From positions 27,045 to 91,044 of the forward strand of contig NZ_VRYH01000009.1 in NCBI RefSeq assembly GCF_008079445.1: DNA of 64,000 nucleotides, written 5' to 3'. Positions within the stretch are counted from its first letter, which is position 1, and the number at the start of each line of letters is the position of its first letter. The position numbers were made by a program, and so were the translations under genes. Below, piece by piece: positions 1 through 7,879 of the stretch. This DNA comes from Aidingimonas lacisalsi (GTDB lineage Bacteria; Pseudomonadota; Gammaproteobacteria; Pseudomonadales; Halomonadaceae). The notes under the pieces are model-generated. The model did no database searches. It worked only from the letters and a program-made list of their open reading frames with translations, and was not told where the DNA came from.

Positions 1-2
1 GA

Positions 3-1130
3 ACGGCCAGCACCATGACCGCGATAGCTGAAGCCATGGGCCTGACGTTGCCGGCGGCCAGTTCGATTCCCGCCGCAGATGCCAACCATATACGCATGTG
101 TGCGGCCTCGGGGCGTCGAGTCGTCGCCATGGTCTGGGAAGACCTGACCCCGGATCGAATCATCACGCCGGCGGCGGTCAACAATGCCGTCACCGTCGCC
201 ATGGCGACGGGATGTTCGACGAATGCGGTCATCCACTTGATTGCCATGGCCCGCCGCGCGGGCATCGACATGACGCTGGATGATTTCGATCAGGCCAGCC
301 GTGATATTCCCGTCATCGCCAATGTGCGACCGAGCGGCGAGCACTATCTCATGGAGGACTTTTACTACGCGGGGGGTCTACGTGCGTTGATGACCCGTCT
401 GACCGATTATCTGGCGCTCGACGCCTTGACGGTGGCCGGTGAGCCCCTGGGCGAGACGTTGCAGGGTGCCGAAGTCTACAACGATGAGGTGATACGCCCC
501 TTGTCGAATCCGGTGTATCGGGAAGGGTCACTGGCGGTATTGCGTGGCAATCTGGCTCCCGATGGGTGCGTGATCAAGCCCGCCGCCTGCGACCCCAGGT
601 TTCATGACCATACGGGGCCTGCCCTGGTATTCGATAGTTACCCCGAAATGAAGGCGGCCATCGACGACGACGATCTGGATGTCACGGCCGACCATGTGAT
701 GGTGCTTCGCAACGTGGGGCCCTTGGGAGGGCCGGGGATGCCCGAGTGGGGCATGCTGCCGATTCCGACCAAGCTCGTTAAGCAGGGCGTGCGCGACATG
801 CTGCGCCTTTCCGATGCCCGCATGAGCGGTACGAGTTATGGCGCCTGCATGCTGCACGCCGCCCCCGAAGCGGCGGCCGGCGGGCCGTTGGCGCTGTTGA
901 GAACCGGCGACATGGTCCACGTCGATATTGCGCAGCGGCGTCTTTCCATGGATGTCTCGGACGAGGAACTGGCGCGTCGCCGCGCTGAATGGACGCCCCC
1001 CAGGCCGGCCTTCGCCCGAGGCTATGGCTGGATGTTTGCGCAACACATCAAACAGGCGAACGAAGGCTGTGACTTCGACTTTCTGGAGACCGATTTCGGT
1101 CCTGCCGTGGGCGAGCCCGATATTTATTAA
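3..1130 (+). CDS. IlvD/Edd family dehydratase, 5' end outside window
   Basis: This is the C-terminal part of a dihydroxy-acid or sugar-acid dehydratase. The frame is open to the left edge (T-A-S-T precedes the first Met at 15), so the true start lies outside the window. Family motifs are clear: the LSDARMSGTSYG stretch near residue 270, the GPGMPEW segment, and a conserved Cys-Ser-Thr-Asn-Ala stretch near residue 68. Members dehydrate 2,3-dihydroxy acids or aldonic acids using an Fe-S cluster in the cytoplasm. An RraA-family gene follows after 14 bp and a DHDPS-family gene lies further down. That company points to aldonate or sugar-acid breakdown rather than branched-chain amino acid synthesis. 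The substrate (for example arabonate or xylonate) cannot be read from the sequence. Confidence 0.88.
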   Translation, partial: TASTMTAIAEAMGLTLPAASSIPAADANHIRMCAASGRRVVAMVWEDLTPDRIITPAAVNNAVTVAMATGCSTNAVIHLIAMARRAGIDMTLDDFDQASRDIPVIANVRPSGEHYLMEDFYYAGGLRALMTRLTDYLALDALTVAGEPLGETLQGAEVYNDEVIRPLSNPVYREGSLAVLRGNLAPDGCVIKPAACDPRFHDHTGPALVFDSYPEMKAAIDDDDLDVTADHVMVLRNVGPLGGPGMPEWGMLPIPTKLVKQGVRDMLRLSDARMSGTSYGACMLHAAPEAAAGGPLALLRTGDMVHVDIAQRRLSMDVSDEELARRRAEWTPPRPAFARGYGWMFAQHIKQANEGCDFDFLETDFGPAVGEPDIY

Positions 1131-1144
1131 GGAGCACGAACGTC

Positions 1145-1870
1145 ATGTCAGAAACGACCCTTACGACACAGACACGCGAAAAGCTGATGGGCGTCAGTAC
1201 GGCCACCTTGAGTACGGCGCTATTCAAGCGTGGGTTGCGCAATCAGTTCATTCAGGAGGTAAGCCCTCTCGATCCCGAGAAACCCAATATGGTGGGAGAG
1301 GCGTTCACGCTCCGGTATATCCCCGCCAGGGAGGATCTCAACCCCATCACGGTCTTCCAGGATCCTGACCATCCTCAACGCGCCGCCGTCGAGCAGTGTC
1401 CTGCCGGCGGGGTGATGGTCATCGACAGTCGACGCGATCCTCGCGCGGCGTCGGCGGGATCCATCCTCATTTCACGAATGATGGTGCGGGGAGTGGCCGG
1501 TGTCGTGACGGACGGCGGTTTTCGCGACTCGCCGGAGATCGCCGGACTGGAGATTCCGGCGTATCACCAGCGTCCGTCCGCGCCGACCAACCTGACGCTC
1601 CACCAGGCGATCGGCATCAATGTGCCGATCGGTTGCGGCGATGTCCCTGTCTTCCCCGGCGATGTCATCGTCGGAGACAGTGAGGGAGTGATTGTCATAC
1701 CGGCACATCTCGCCGATGAAATCGCTGATGAGGCCGTTGAAATGACAGCATTTGAAGACTTCGTCACGGAAGAGGTCCTGGCCGGTCGATCCATCATCGG
1801 TCTGTACCCACCGACGAAGCAGCAGAGCAAGGATGATTTTGCGGCCTGGCGACAACGTCAGGGCCGATAA
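1145..1870 (+). CDS. RraA family protein (aldolase/decarboxylase-like)
   Basis: This 241-residue protein belongs to the RraA / 4-hydroxy-4-methyl-2-oxoglutarate aldolase superfamily. The hallmark stretch G-V-V-T-D-G-G-F-R-D, residues about 119-128, supplies the Arg-Asp pair that binds metal and keto acid in family members. It starts 14 bp after the dehydratase stop with a GGAG Shine-Dalgarno, so the two are probably one operon. In such clusters RraA-like proteins are usually catabolic enzymes acting on keto acids, not RNase E regulators. The exact reaction here is inferred. Confidence 0.82.
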   Translation: MSETTLTTQTREKLMGVSTATLSTALFKRGLRNQFIQEVSPLDPEKPNMVGEAFTLRYIPAREDLNPITVFQDPDHPQRAAVEQCPAGGVMVIDSRRDPRAASAGSILISRMMVRGVAGVVTDGGFRDSPEIAGLEIPAYHQRPSAPTNLTLHQAIGINVPIGCGDVPVFPGDVIVGDSEGVIVIPAHLADEIADEAVEMTAFEDFVTEEVLAGRSIIGLYPPTKQQSKDDFAAWRQRQGR

Positions 1871-1941
1871 GCACCACCGACGTTTGCCGAGGGCCGCATC
1901 GGTCCCGTGTTAATGCATTGATGATGAATCAGGAGGTAGCT

Positions 1942-2541
1942 ATGTCGCGGCTTGTCAACGAAGCGGCCAGGGTGGGACTGGCACTGGGTGCCGTGGTTCT
2001 CGTGTGGTCGGGTAGCGTTCACGCCCATCCGGGACATGACGTCGTCGGCGGTGGGTTTGGGGCAGGGCTGACCCATCCGCTGTTTGGACTCGATCATTTG
2101 GTGGCAATGATGGCGATCGGCGTCTGGAGTCTCAATCAACGTCCGACGTGTCGGGCGGTGATCCCTCTGTTGGCTGCTTGCGGCATGCTGCTTGGTGCCG
2201 TCGTTGCGTGGGGAGGCTTACTCTTGCCGGGGATTGAATTCGGTATCGTCATGTCGGTCCTGCTGATGGGGATGCTGGTTACCACGCTCTGCAGGGCACC
2301 GACAATGCTGGGCGCCCCGATGGTCGTGCTTTTCCTGTTTTTCCATGGCCAGGCACATGGGGCGGAAATGCCGGCGGGGATAGCGCCGTTGGCCTATTTA
2401 GCCGGCTTTACTGTCGCCACGTTATTGATCATCTACACGGCCCGTTGGGTTGGCCAGCGGCTGATGTCACACGACAAACGCCTCGTACAACTGCTGGGTG
2501 CTCTCATCACGACCGGCGGTGCGTTCCTGACACTCAGCTAA
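1942..2541 (+). CDS. HupE/UreJ family membrane protein
   Basis: This is a 199-residue membrane protein. I chose the ATG at 1942 because AGGAGG lies at 1931-1936, although an in-frame ATG exists at 1918. After a signal-like segment comes the family signature H-P-G-H-D followed by HPLFGLDHLVAM, and then about five further hydrophobic helices. HupE/UreJ proteins are associated with nickel or cobalt uptake for hydrogenase or urease. Neither enzyme is encoded nearby, so its role here is unknown. It sits between two sugar-acid genes, but nothing links it to them functionally. Confidence 0.85.
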   Translation: MSRLVNEAARVGLALGAVVLVWSGSVHAHPGHDVVGGGFGAGLTHPLFGLDHLVAMMAIGVWSLNQRPTCRAVIPLLAACGMLLGAVVAWGGLLLPGIEFGIVMSVLLMGMLVTTLCRAPTMLGAPMVVLFLFFHGQAHGAEMPAGIAPLAYLAGFTVATLLIIYTARWVGQRLMSHDKRLVQLLGALITTGGAFLTLS

Positions 2542-2553
2542 GATGAAAAGCGG

Positions 2554-2578
2554 AATCGCGACTGAAGTCGCTCCTACC
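2554..2578 (+). repeat. REP-like element, single arm
   Basis: This is a solitary copy of the palindromic ATCGCGACTGAAGTCGC core followed by TCCTAC. The same repeat recurs near 4528, 62513 and 63842. The core forms a short GCGACT/AGTCGC hairpin. Confidence 0.75.
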
Positions 2579-2692
2579 AAACCGGTGCCACCAGGATAGG
2601 CGGTTAGGGGGGCTGGTGGGAAATGGGATGGACCCGTCCCTATGCCATCGAGCCCTGGCAGTGATGGGTACCGATTCGATAAGGAGAACGTC

Positions 2693-3622
2693 ATGTCCCA
2701 GCAACATGGAGACGTCTGGTCTCCGGTGATCACTCCCTTCGGCGCCGATCTGGCGCCGGATGAGCGGCGATTCGTGTCGCATTGCCGCTGGCTTGCCTCG
2801 CATGGTGTCGGGCTTGCGGTGTTCGGTACCAACTCCGAAGCCAATTCGCTGACGGTGGCGGAGAAGCAGGGGCTATTGAATGCCCTGGTCGAGGGTGGGA
2901 TCGATCCCGCCCGTTTGATGCCCGGTACCGGGCACTGCGCGATTGGCGACAGCGTGACACTAACGCACGAGGCCCTGACGGCGGGCTGTGCGGGCGTATT
3001 GATGCTACCGCCTTTCTACTACAAGGGAGTCAGCGACGAGGGGCTGTTTCGCTACTACAGCGAGGTCATCGAGCGGGTAGGGGATGCACGGCTGCAAGTC
3101 TATCTCTATCACATTCCGCCCGTCGCCCAGGTGCCGCTGTCGTTGGCACTGATCGAGCGACTGCGCGATGCCTTCCCCGGCACCATCGCCGGGATCAAGG
3201 ACAGCGGCGGGGATTGGGAACATACCCAGGCCCTTATCGATCGCTTCGGCGATGGCGACTTCGCCATCTATGCCGGCAGTGAGCGCTTCTTGCTGGATAC
3301 CTTGCGAGCCGGCGGCGCCGGTTGTATCAGTGCTACCGCCAACGTCAATCCTGGCGCCATCGCCGGCCTGGCCGCGAACTGGCAGGCCGGGGATGCCGAT
3401 CAGCGGCAGCAGGCACTCAACGTGCTGCGCGACCTGTTCGAGAGCTATCCCTTGATTCCCGCCATGAAAGCGGCGACGGCGCACTTCTCCGGGGCAGCAG
3501 ATTGGCGACGCGTACGACCGCCGCTGGTCGAGTTGGACGAGTCGCGCTCCGCAGAACTCGTCGCCTCATTGGACGCCTTGGGATTTCGCATGGAGGGGCT
3601 GGAGAAGACCAATCATGGATGA
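2693..3622 (+). CDS. Dihydrodipicolinate synthase family aldolase
   Basis: This 309-residue TIM-barrel protein belongs to the DapA/N-acetylneuraminate lyase family. The ATG at 2693 follows AAGGAG at 2681. The usual GTTGE motif is replaced by GTNSEA near residues 44-49. The catalytic Tyr is in YLYHIPP near residue 138, and the Schiff-base Lys is in AGIKDSGGD near residue 166. Family members cleave or condense 2-keto acids. With the upstream dehydratase and RraA-like gene it fits a pathway in which a dehydrated sugar acid is split or further dehydrated. It is unlikely to be the lysine-pathway DapA, given the altered GTTGE motif and the context. Confidence 0.85.
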   Translation: MSQQHGDVWSPVITPFGADLAPDERRFVSHCRWLASHGVGLAVFGTNSEANSLTVAEKQGLLNALVEGGIDPARLMPGTGHCAIGDSVTLTHEALTAGCAGVLMLPPFYYKGVSDEGLFRYYSEVIERVGDARLQVYLYHIPPVAQVPLSLALIERLRDAFPGTIAGIKDSGGDWEHTQALIDRFGDGDFAIYAGSERFLLDTLRAGGAGCISATANVNPGAIAGLAANWQAGDADQRQQALNVLRDLFESYPLIPAMKAATAHFSGAADWRRVRPPLVELDESRSAELVASLDALGFRMEGLEKTNHG

Positions 3623-3711
3623 GGCGTTGATGGAATCTTGTTTAAAGATTGAGATACTGCCTGCTGACTATACATTGGCTAGCTGAGATTACCCGTTGCA
3701 AGGAGGCATGC

Positions 3712-4476
3712 ATGATCTCGTCATGGAGGATCTTTATTGATTGCGTGAGAGAGCCTTTTAAAAGACAGACTCCCAGCGAGATCGTTTCATGCCATCAGCC
3801 GATCAGTGATCCCAGCTTTACGTTACTGCTCGCCATGCAGCGGAGCCTCTCTCCAAGACCTCAAAGTTTCTTTGGTTTTCTGGCCTGGCATACGGTCGTG
3901 GTACTTGCCTCGTTGGTTGTCGTCATGGCCTGTTTATGGCTGTTTGGGAATTGGCTCATGTCGCTCCCTGGAGCCAATATCGCCCTCCTGATGTATGTGA
4001 TTTTTCTGTATCTCTATGGTATCTGGATGATGTTGGTGCCTATATGGCAGGGAGCTAGTGCCATCATCGATCCATGCAACGACCTGTTGCAGGAACAGGA
4101 TAAGCGGTTAGCGAAATCGATGGAGATGATCGCCAAGCTGGACAGCATGGTCTTTCCCAGTGCGCGATTGAGGCTGGCATATTTGACCTCGTTGATGAGA
4201 AGGCTATCTCGTCAGCAGCAGGTGATTCGGGGCATCGTATTAGGATCTCCGCTTCTGGGCATTCTCATTGATCACTTGGCGGGAACCGAGTGGGAACAGC
4301 TATTTGACACGCCACTGATGCTGTACCCCGCTTGTTTCATGATCGGTATACTCATTGGCTGGATACGCATGTATTCGGTATTGAGAGAATTATCCGATTT
4401 GCAGTTTGCTCTGGCGCACTGTCGCCATATTGGAAGTCAGTGCGAGGGTGCCCATGCGGGAGAGAACAGCCAGTAG
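3712..4476 (+). CDS. Hypothetical membrane protein
   Basis: This 255-residue protein is not recognised. The start at 3712 is set by AGGAGG at 3701-3706. Two hydrophobic stretches (about residues 58-80 and 85-108) are followed by a charged, helical middle region and two weaker hydrophobic segments near residues 170-190 and 205-220. No catalytic motif is visible. It lies between the sugar-acid genes and the polysaccharide locus, flanked downstream by REP elements, and is probably a stand-alone gene. Confidence 0.6.
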   Translation: MISSWRIFIDCVREPFKRQTPSEIVSCHQPISDPSFTLLLAMQRSLSPRPQSFFGFLAWHTVVVLASLVVVMACLWLFGNWLMSLPGANIALLMYVIFLYLYGIWMMLVPIWQGASAIIDPCNDLLQEQDKRLAKSMEMIAKLDSMVFPSARLRLAYLTSLMRRLSRQQQVIRGIVLGSPLLGILIDHLAGTEWEQLFDTPLMLYPACFMIGILIGWIRMYSVLRELSDLQFALAHCRHIGSQCEGAHAGENSQ

Positions 4477-4527
4477 GCCGTTGCGCCGAGGCTGCCGGAT
4501 GTGCCGCTGTGGGTGCCTGACGGCACT

Positions 4528-4670
4528 AATCGCGACTGAAGTCGCTCCTACAGAACCTGTGTCCCGGGATCGGGGGGTGTGGGGGCGTAGGAGCGGTTTC
4601 AACCGCGATGCAGGGCGATGAGCCCTGCCTGGGTGGTACGGTCAATCGCGACTGAAGTCGCACTTACATC
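4528..4670. repeat. REP-like elements in BIME arrangement
   Basis: Two forward copies of the ATCGCGACTGAAGTCGC core (at 4529 and 4643) enclose an inverted arm, GTAGGAGCGGTTTCAACCGCG, near 4587, and a GCAGGGC...GCCCTGC hairpin. The arrangement matches one unit of the array at 62.5 kb. Confidence 0.75.
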
Positions 4671-4696
4671 TGATGTGACGGAGGTTGGGCATATCT

Positions 4697-5950
4697 ATGC
4701 AGCAGGCTTCGGGGTGGCAGCGGGTTAACGGTTGGGGTGTGGTGGCCATTGCCGCACTCCTGGTCACGCTTCCCTTGCTGTTGGAGGGGGTGTTGCTGTT
4801 GCTGCTGCCCGGGCTGGTGCTGGGGCTGTCGTTCCATGCCAGGTCGCTGTGGCTTGATCGGGATGATGGGAAGCTGGTGACGGCACTGGTCGTATTCGGG
4901 GCGGTGTGGCTGGCGGATGTCGGTTGGCGGGGCGAGGGCCTGATGCCCTGGTCGATGGCGCTCTGGCCACTGTGGGCGGTGGCCGGTCTGGTGTGGTTGC
5001 GCCGGTTCTGTCCGCCATTTCGTTACTGGTATTTCGGGATCGTGGCGGGTGCCTCGGGGGCCGGTGTGGTGGCGGTGATCGAGCGGTTGCTCGGGGCGGA
5101 GCGCGCCGGTGGGCATATCAATGCGATTCCGTTCGGTAATCTGTCGTTGCTGTTGGCGGCGATGTCAGTGGTGCTGGCACTGATGACACTGGAGAACGGG
5201 CGGTACCGATCATCTCGATGGCATCTGGTGGCTGCGGTGCTGGCCACGGTATGGGCGCTGGTGGCGATGGTGCTGTCGGGCACACGTGGAGCCTGGGTCG
5301 CCGTACCGGTGATGGGGCTCGTGATTGTATTAGCCTACCGTCGTAGTCTGTTCCGGTTGATTAATCCCTGGCTGGTGGCCGGGGTCCTGGTGGTGTGTTG
5401 CATCGTGGTGTTAGTCGCGCCTGTGGGAGTCATGCCACGCTTGCTGGAATTGGCCCAGGAGGTCGGTGCTTATCACCGTACCGGCGAGGCGGATACGTCA
5501 TACGGAGCACGTGTCGAGATGTGGCGAACGGCCTGGCTGCTGTTCCAGTCTTCACCTTGGCTGGGTTGGGGGGAGGGGGATCTCATCGCCGGACGTGACA
5601 TGTTGATCGCCGGCGCGTCGGTGTCACCGGCGATTCACTATTACGACCAACTCCACAGCGATATTCTCGATACGCTGGCGCGACGGGGCATCGTCGGCGG
5701 TCTCGGCCTTGCCATGGTGTATGGCGTCCCGGCATGGCTTTTCATTCGCTATCGGCGGCATGCGTGTCCCGAAGTAAAGGCGTTGATGGTATCCGGCATA
5801 CTTCTGGTGATTGCCTTTCTAATTTTCGGTATGAGTCAGTCCATGCTACGCGATTCCAGAGGTCTCATTGCCTACCTGGGATTTCTGGCAATCTTATGGG
5901 CACTGTTGCAACGACGAGTGTCATTGTTACAAAAAGAAACTGATCGTTAA
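4697..5950 (+). CDS. O-antigen ligase / Wzy family membrane protein
   Basis: This 417-residue polytopic membrane protein has about ten hydrophobic helices. A large soluble loop near residues 250-320 contains a W-x-G-x-G-E segment followed by His/Tyr residues, which is typical of the O-antigen ligase (Wzy_C) family. Such proteins polymerise repeat units or transfer a glycan to lipid A core or protein at the periplasmic face. I prefer ATG 4697 (GACGGAGG ends at 4684) to the TTG at 4685. It is upstream of the ops-led operon and separated from it by about 330 bp of AT-rich DNA, so it has its own promoter. A second polymerase-like gene lies at 40704, so one may be the ligase and the other the polymerase. 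Confidence 0.75.
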   Translation: MQQASGWQRVNGWGVVAIAALLVTLPLLLEGVLLLLLPGLVLGLSFHARSLWLDRDDGKLVTALVVFGAVWLADVGWRGEGLMPWSMALWPLWAVAGLVWLRRFCPPFRYWYFGIVAGASGAGVVAVIERLLGAERAGGHINAIPFGNLSLLLAAMSVVLALMTLENGRYRSSRWHLVAAVLATVWALVAMVLSGTRGAWVAVPVMGLVIVLAYRRSLFRLINPWLVAGVLVVCCIVVLVAPVGVMPRLLELAQEVGAYHRTGEADTSYGARVEMWRTAWLLFQSSPWLGWGEGDLIAGRDMLIAGASVSPAIHYYDQLHSDILDTLARRGIVGGLGLAMVYGVPAWLFIRYRRHACPEVKALMVSGILLVIAFLIFGMSQSMLRDSRGLIAYLGFLAILWALLQRRVSLLQKETDR

Positions 5951-6232
5951 TCTCGCTATACACCCCACTTCGATGCCTGACTTGTATAGAGGTATCGATT
6001 GGTTTGTTTTAATATTTCTTTTTAAATCAGTAAATTACACTTTTATTGATTTTCTTAGTCCTCTCTCGATAAAAAGCATTAGAAAATCCCTCCGTGCAGA
6101 AACCCCGACTATATGTAATCTTATGTAGTGCAGGGAGTTTTATTGTAACTAAGTGTATTAATCCCTTGTCGCATCGATATCGTTGCGATGGAAAGCGTTG
6201 TGCGGCTTGAGAGAATGCCGAGGTAACTCTGG
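5951..6232. other. AT-rich leader region upstream of the polysaccharide operon
   Basis: This non-coding stretch of about 280 bp is markedly AT-rich, unlike the flanking genes. It ends in a JUMPstart-like segment (GAGGTAACTCTGGG) immediately before the ops element. It is the natural place for the promoter and long 5' leader of the wza operon. I could not assign a convincing -35/-10 pair. A short ORF across it has no recognisable content. Confidence 0.5.
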
Positions 6233-6244
6233 GGCGGTAGCGTG
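6233..6244 (+). promoter_or_regulatory. ops element (RfaH recruitment, JUMPstart core)
   Basis: The 12-mer GGCGGTAGCGTG exactly matches the enterobacterial ops element (GGCGGTAG followed by C/T-N-T). It is preceded by TAACTCTGGG, which resembles the classical JUMPstart sequence. In known systems ops in the non-template strand pauses RNA polymerase and recruits RfaH, allowing long polysaccharide operons to be read without polarity. Here it sits about 40 bp before the likely wza start. An RfaH homologue is not in this window, so RfaH dependence is inferred. Confidence 0.75.
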
Positions 6245-6283
6245 GGTAAAGCATCGTTGATAACGAAAACAATAGGTACCGGT

Positions 6284-7402
6284 ATGTTGATGCAGGGTGG
6301 ACGTCACTGGTTGGGAGTTATCGCGCTATCAGCCGGCATCAGTGGCTGTGCAATGGCGCCTGGAGGGCATATCGATTATGAAACGGAATCCGTCTCGTTG
6401 GATGGCCTGGTCGATATCGAGCCGATTACGCCGGAGTTGGTCTCCGAGTACCGGGCCCGCCTGAACGGGAGCATTGCCAGCCCGATATCGCCGGCACTCA
6501 GTGCGGCGGTCACCGAGTACGAGTATCTGGTCGGGCCGGGCGATATCCTCAGCATTGTGGTCTATGACCATCCGGAGTTGACCATTCCCGCGGGTGGCGA
6601 AAGAAGCGCTGCCGAGGCGGGCAATGTCGTCCATCCCGATGGAACCCTCTTCTATCCCTATATCGGCCGGGTCGAGGTCGAGGGTATGACGGTCGAGGCG
6701 GTTCGCGACTTGTTGACTCGCCGGTTGTCCGAATACATCAACGACCCGCAGATCGAGGTGACCGTCGCTGACTATCGTGCCAAGAAGGTCTATGTCAGTG
6801 GCGCGGTCGGTTCGCCGGGCACCATTCCCATTACCAATGTGCCGTTGACGGCCATGGATGCCATCAGTCTGTCCGGTGGCATCAGCGGTGAAGGTAATTG
6901 GCATGAGGTGACGCTGACCCGCGATGACGAAGAGGAAGTTCTCTCCTTGTACGACATGATGCAGCGGGGCGACCGGACACAGAACCGGCTGCTTCAGGAC
7001 GGCGATATTCTGCATGTACCGACGCGGGAGAACCAGAACGTGGCAGTGCTCGGGCAGGTGCGCGCGCCGGGCAACCTCAATCTGGGCAATGAGCGGATAA
7101 CGTTGACCGATGCATTGGCCCGGGCCGGCGGCGTGGTGGAAGAGCGGGCCGAGCCGACGGGGATTTTCGTGATCCGCACCCACCGCGATGCCAGTGACAA
7201 GGTGGCCACGGTCTATCAGCTCGATATCAGCAATGCGGTGGCGCTGGCGATGGGTACCCGGTTCCCGCTGGAACCGCAGGATATCATTTACGTGACATCG
7301 GCGCCGCTGGCTCGCTGGAATACCGTCATCAGCCTGCTGTTGCCCTCCGTCAACCTACCGGGGTCGGTCGTGAATACCACCACGGACGTGAACGATCTGT
7401 GA
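6284..7402 (+). CDS. wza: Wza-type outer membrane polysaccharide export lipoprotein
   Basis: This is a polysaccharide export (Poly_export/SLBB) lipoprotein of about 372 residues. From the ATG at 6284 a short signal peptide runs to the lipobox I-S-G-C at residue 22. The export domain starts near residue 80 with Y-L-V-G-P-G-D, and SLBB repeats follow. An in-frame GTG at 6242 would extend the protein but lies inside the ops element, so I prefer 6284; its Shine-Dalgarno is weak. Wza forms the outer-membrane channel that works with Wzc. The next gene begins in GTGA, overlapping this stop. Confidence 0.9.
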   Translation: MLMQGGRHWLGVIALSAGISGCAMAPGGHIDYETESVSLDGLVDIEPITPELVSEYRARLNGSIASPISPALSAAVTEYEYLVGPGDILSIVVYDHPELTIPAGGERSAAEAGNVVHPDGTLFYPYIGRVEVEGMTVEAVRDLLTRRLSEYINDPQIEVTVADYRAKKVYVSGAVGSPGTIPITNVPLTAMDAISLSGGISGEGNWHEVTLTRDDEEEVLSLYDMMQRGDRTQNRLLQDGDILHVPTRENQNVAVLGQVRAPGNLNLGNERITLTDALARAGGVVEERAEPTGIFVIRTHRDASDKVATVYQLDISNAVALAMGTRFPLEPQDIIYVTSAPLARWNTVISLLLPSVNLPGSVVNTTTDVNDL

Positions 7403-7860
7403 CATCGATGTTCGATTCGATTCTGGTGGTGTGCAGCGGCAATCTCTGTCGCAGTCCGGTGGCGACCGCCTTGTTGCAAGCCCGCCTTCCCGGTCGGGTG
7501 ATCCACTCGGCCGGGTTGAATGCCAACCTGCAAGAGGGGCTGGGTGTGGCAAGTACGGCCAGGGAGTTGGCCGAGGCGGATGGACTGGGTGTACACCACC
7601 ATCGTTCGCGATCGTTACGCAGGGAATGGCTGGAAAACGTCGATCTGGTGCTAGTGATGACCGAATCACAGCGGTTGGCGATCGGCGACATGGCCCCGGA
7701 AGCCACCGGCCGGACTTTCCTGTTCGGGCGCTGGCTCGAAGGGGGCGGCCCGCAGGGTGTGGAAATCCCCGATCCTTACCGCAAAAGCCGCGAAGCCTAT
7801 GCCTATGTGCATCAGTTGCTCGTGAGGGCAGCCGACGAGTGGTATCACCGGCTGATATGA
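7399..7860 (+). CDS. wzb: Low-molecular-weight protein-tyrosine phosphatase (Wzb)
   Basis: This 153-residue cytoplasmic phosphatase has the active-site loop V-C-S-G-N-L-C-R-S near residues 11-19 (the CX5R signature) and the general-acid segment I-P-D-P-Y near residue 125. It dephosphorylates the tyrosine-rich tail of Wzc and so controls chain length and export. The GTG start overlaps the wza stop by four bases, indicating translational coupling. ATG 7408 is a possible alternative start. The wza-wzb-wzc order is the standard group 1/Wzy-dependent export arrangement. Confidence 0.92.
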   Translation: MTSMFDSILVVCSGNLCRSPVATALLQARLPGRVIHSAGLNANLQEGLGVASTARELAEADGLGVHHHRSRSLRREWLENVDLVLVMTESQRLAIGDMAPEATGRTFLFGRWLEGGGPQGVEIPDPYRKSREAYAYVHQLLVRAADEWYHRLI

Positions 7861-7879
7861 CAGCCGCAGGGAACAACCA

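Noticed and set aside
528..1046. Long minus-strand ORF opposite the IlvD/Edd gene
   Set aside because: It is an antisense shadow of a well-supported dehydratase frame in GC-rich DNA, with no family motif of its own.
5868..6128. 86-codon ORF overlapping the end of the O-antigen ligase gene
   Set aside because: It starts in the ligase gene in another frame and continues into AT-rich leader DNA with no protein-like features.
6242..6283. GTG start extending Wza upstream
   Set aside because: The GTG is part of the ops element, and the ATG at 6284 gives a normal-length lipoprotein signal peptide; kept only as an alternative.
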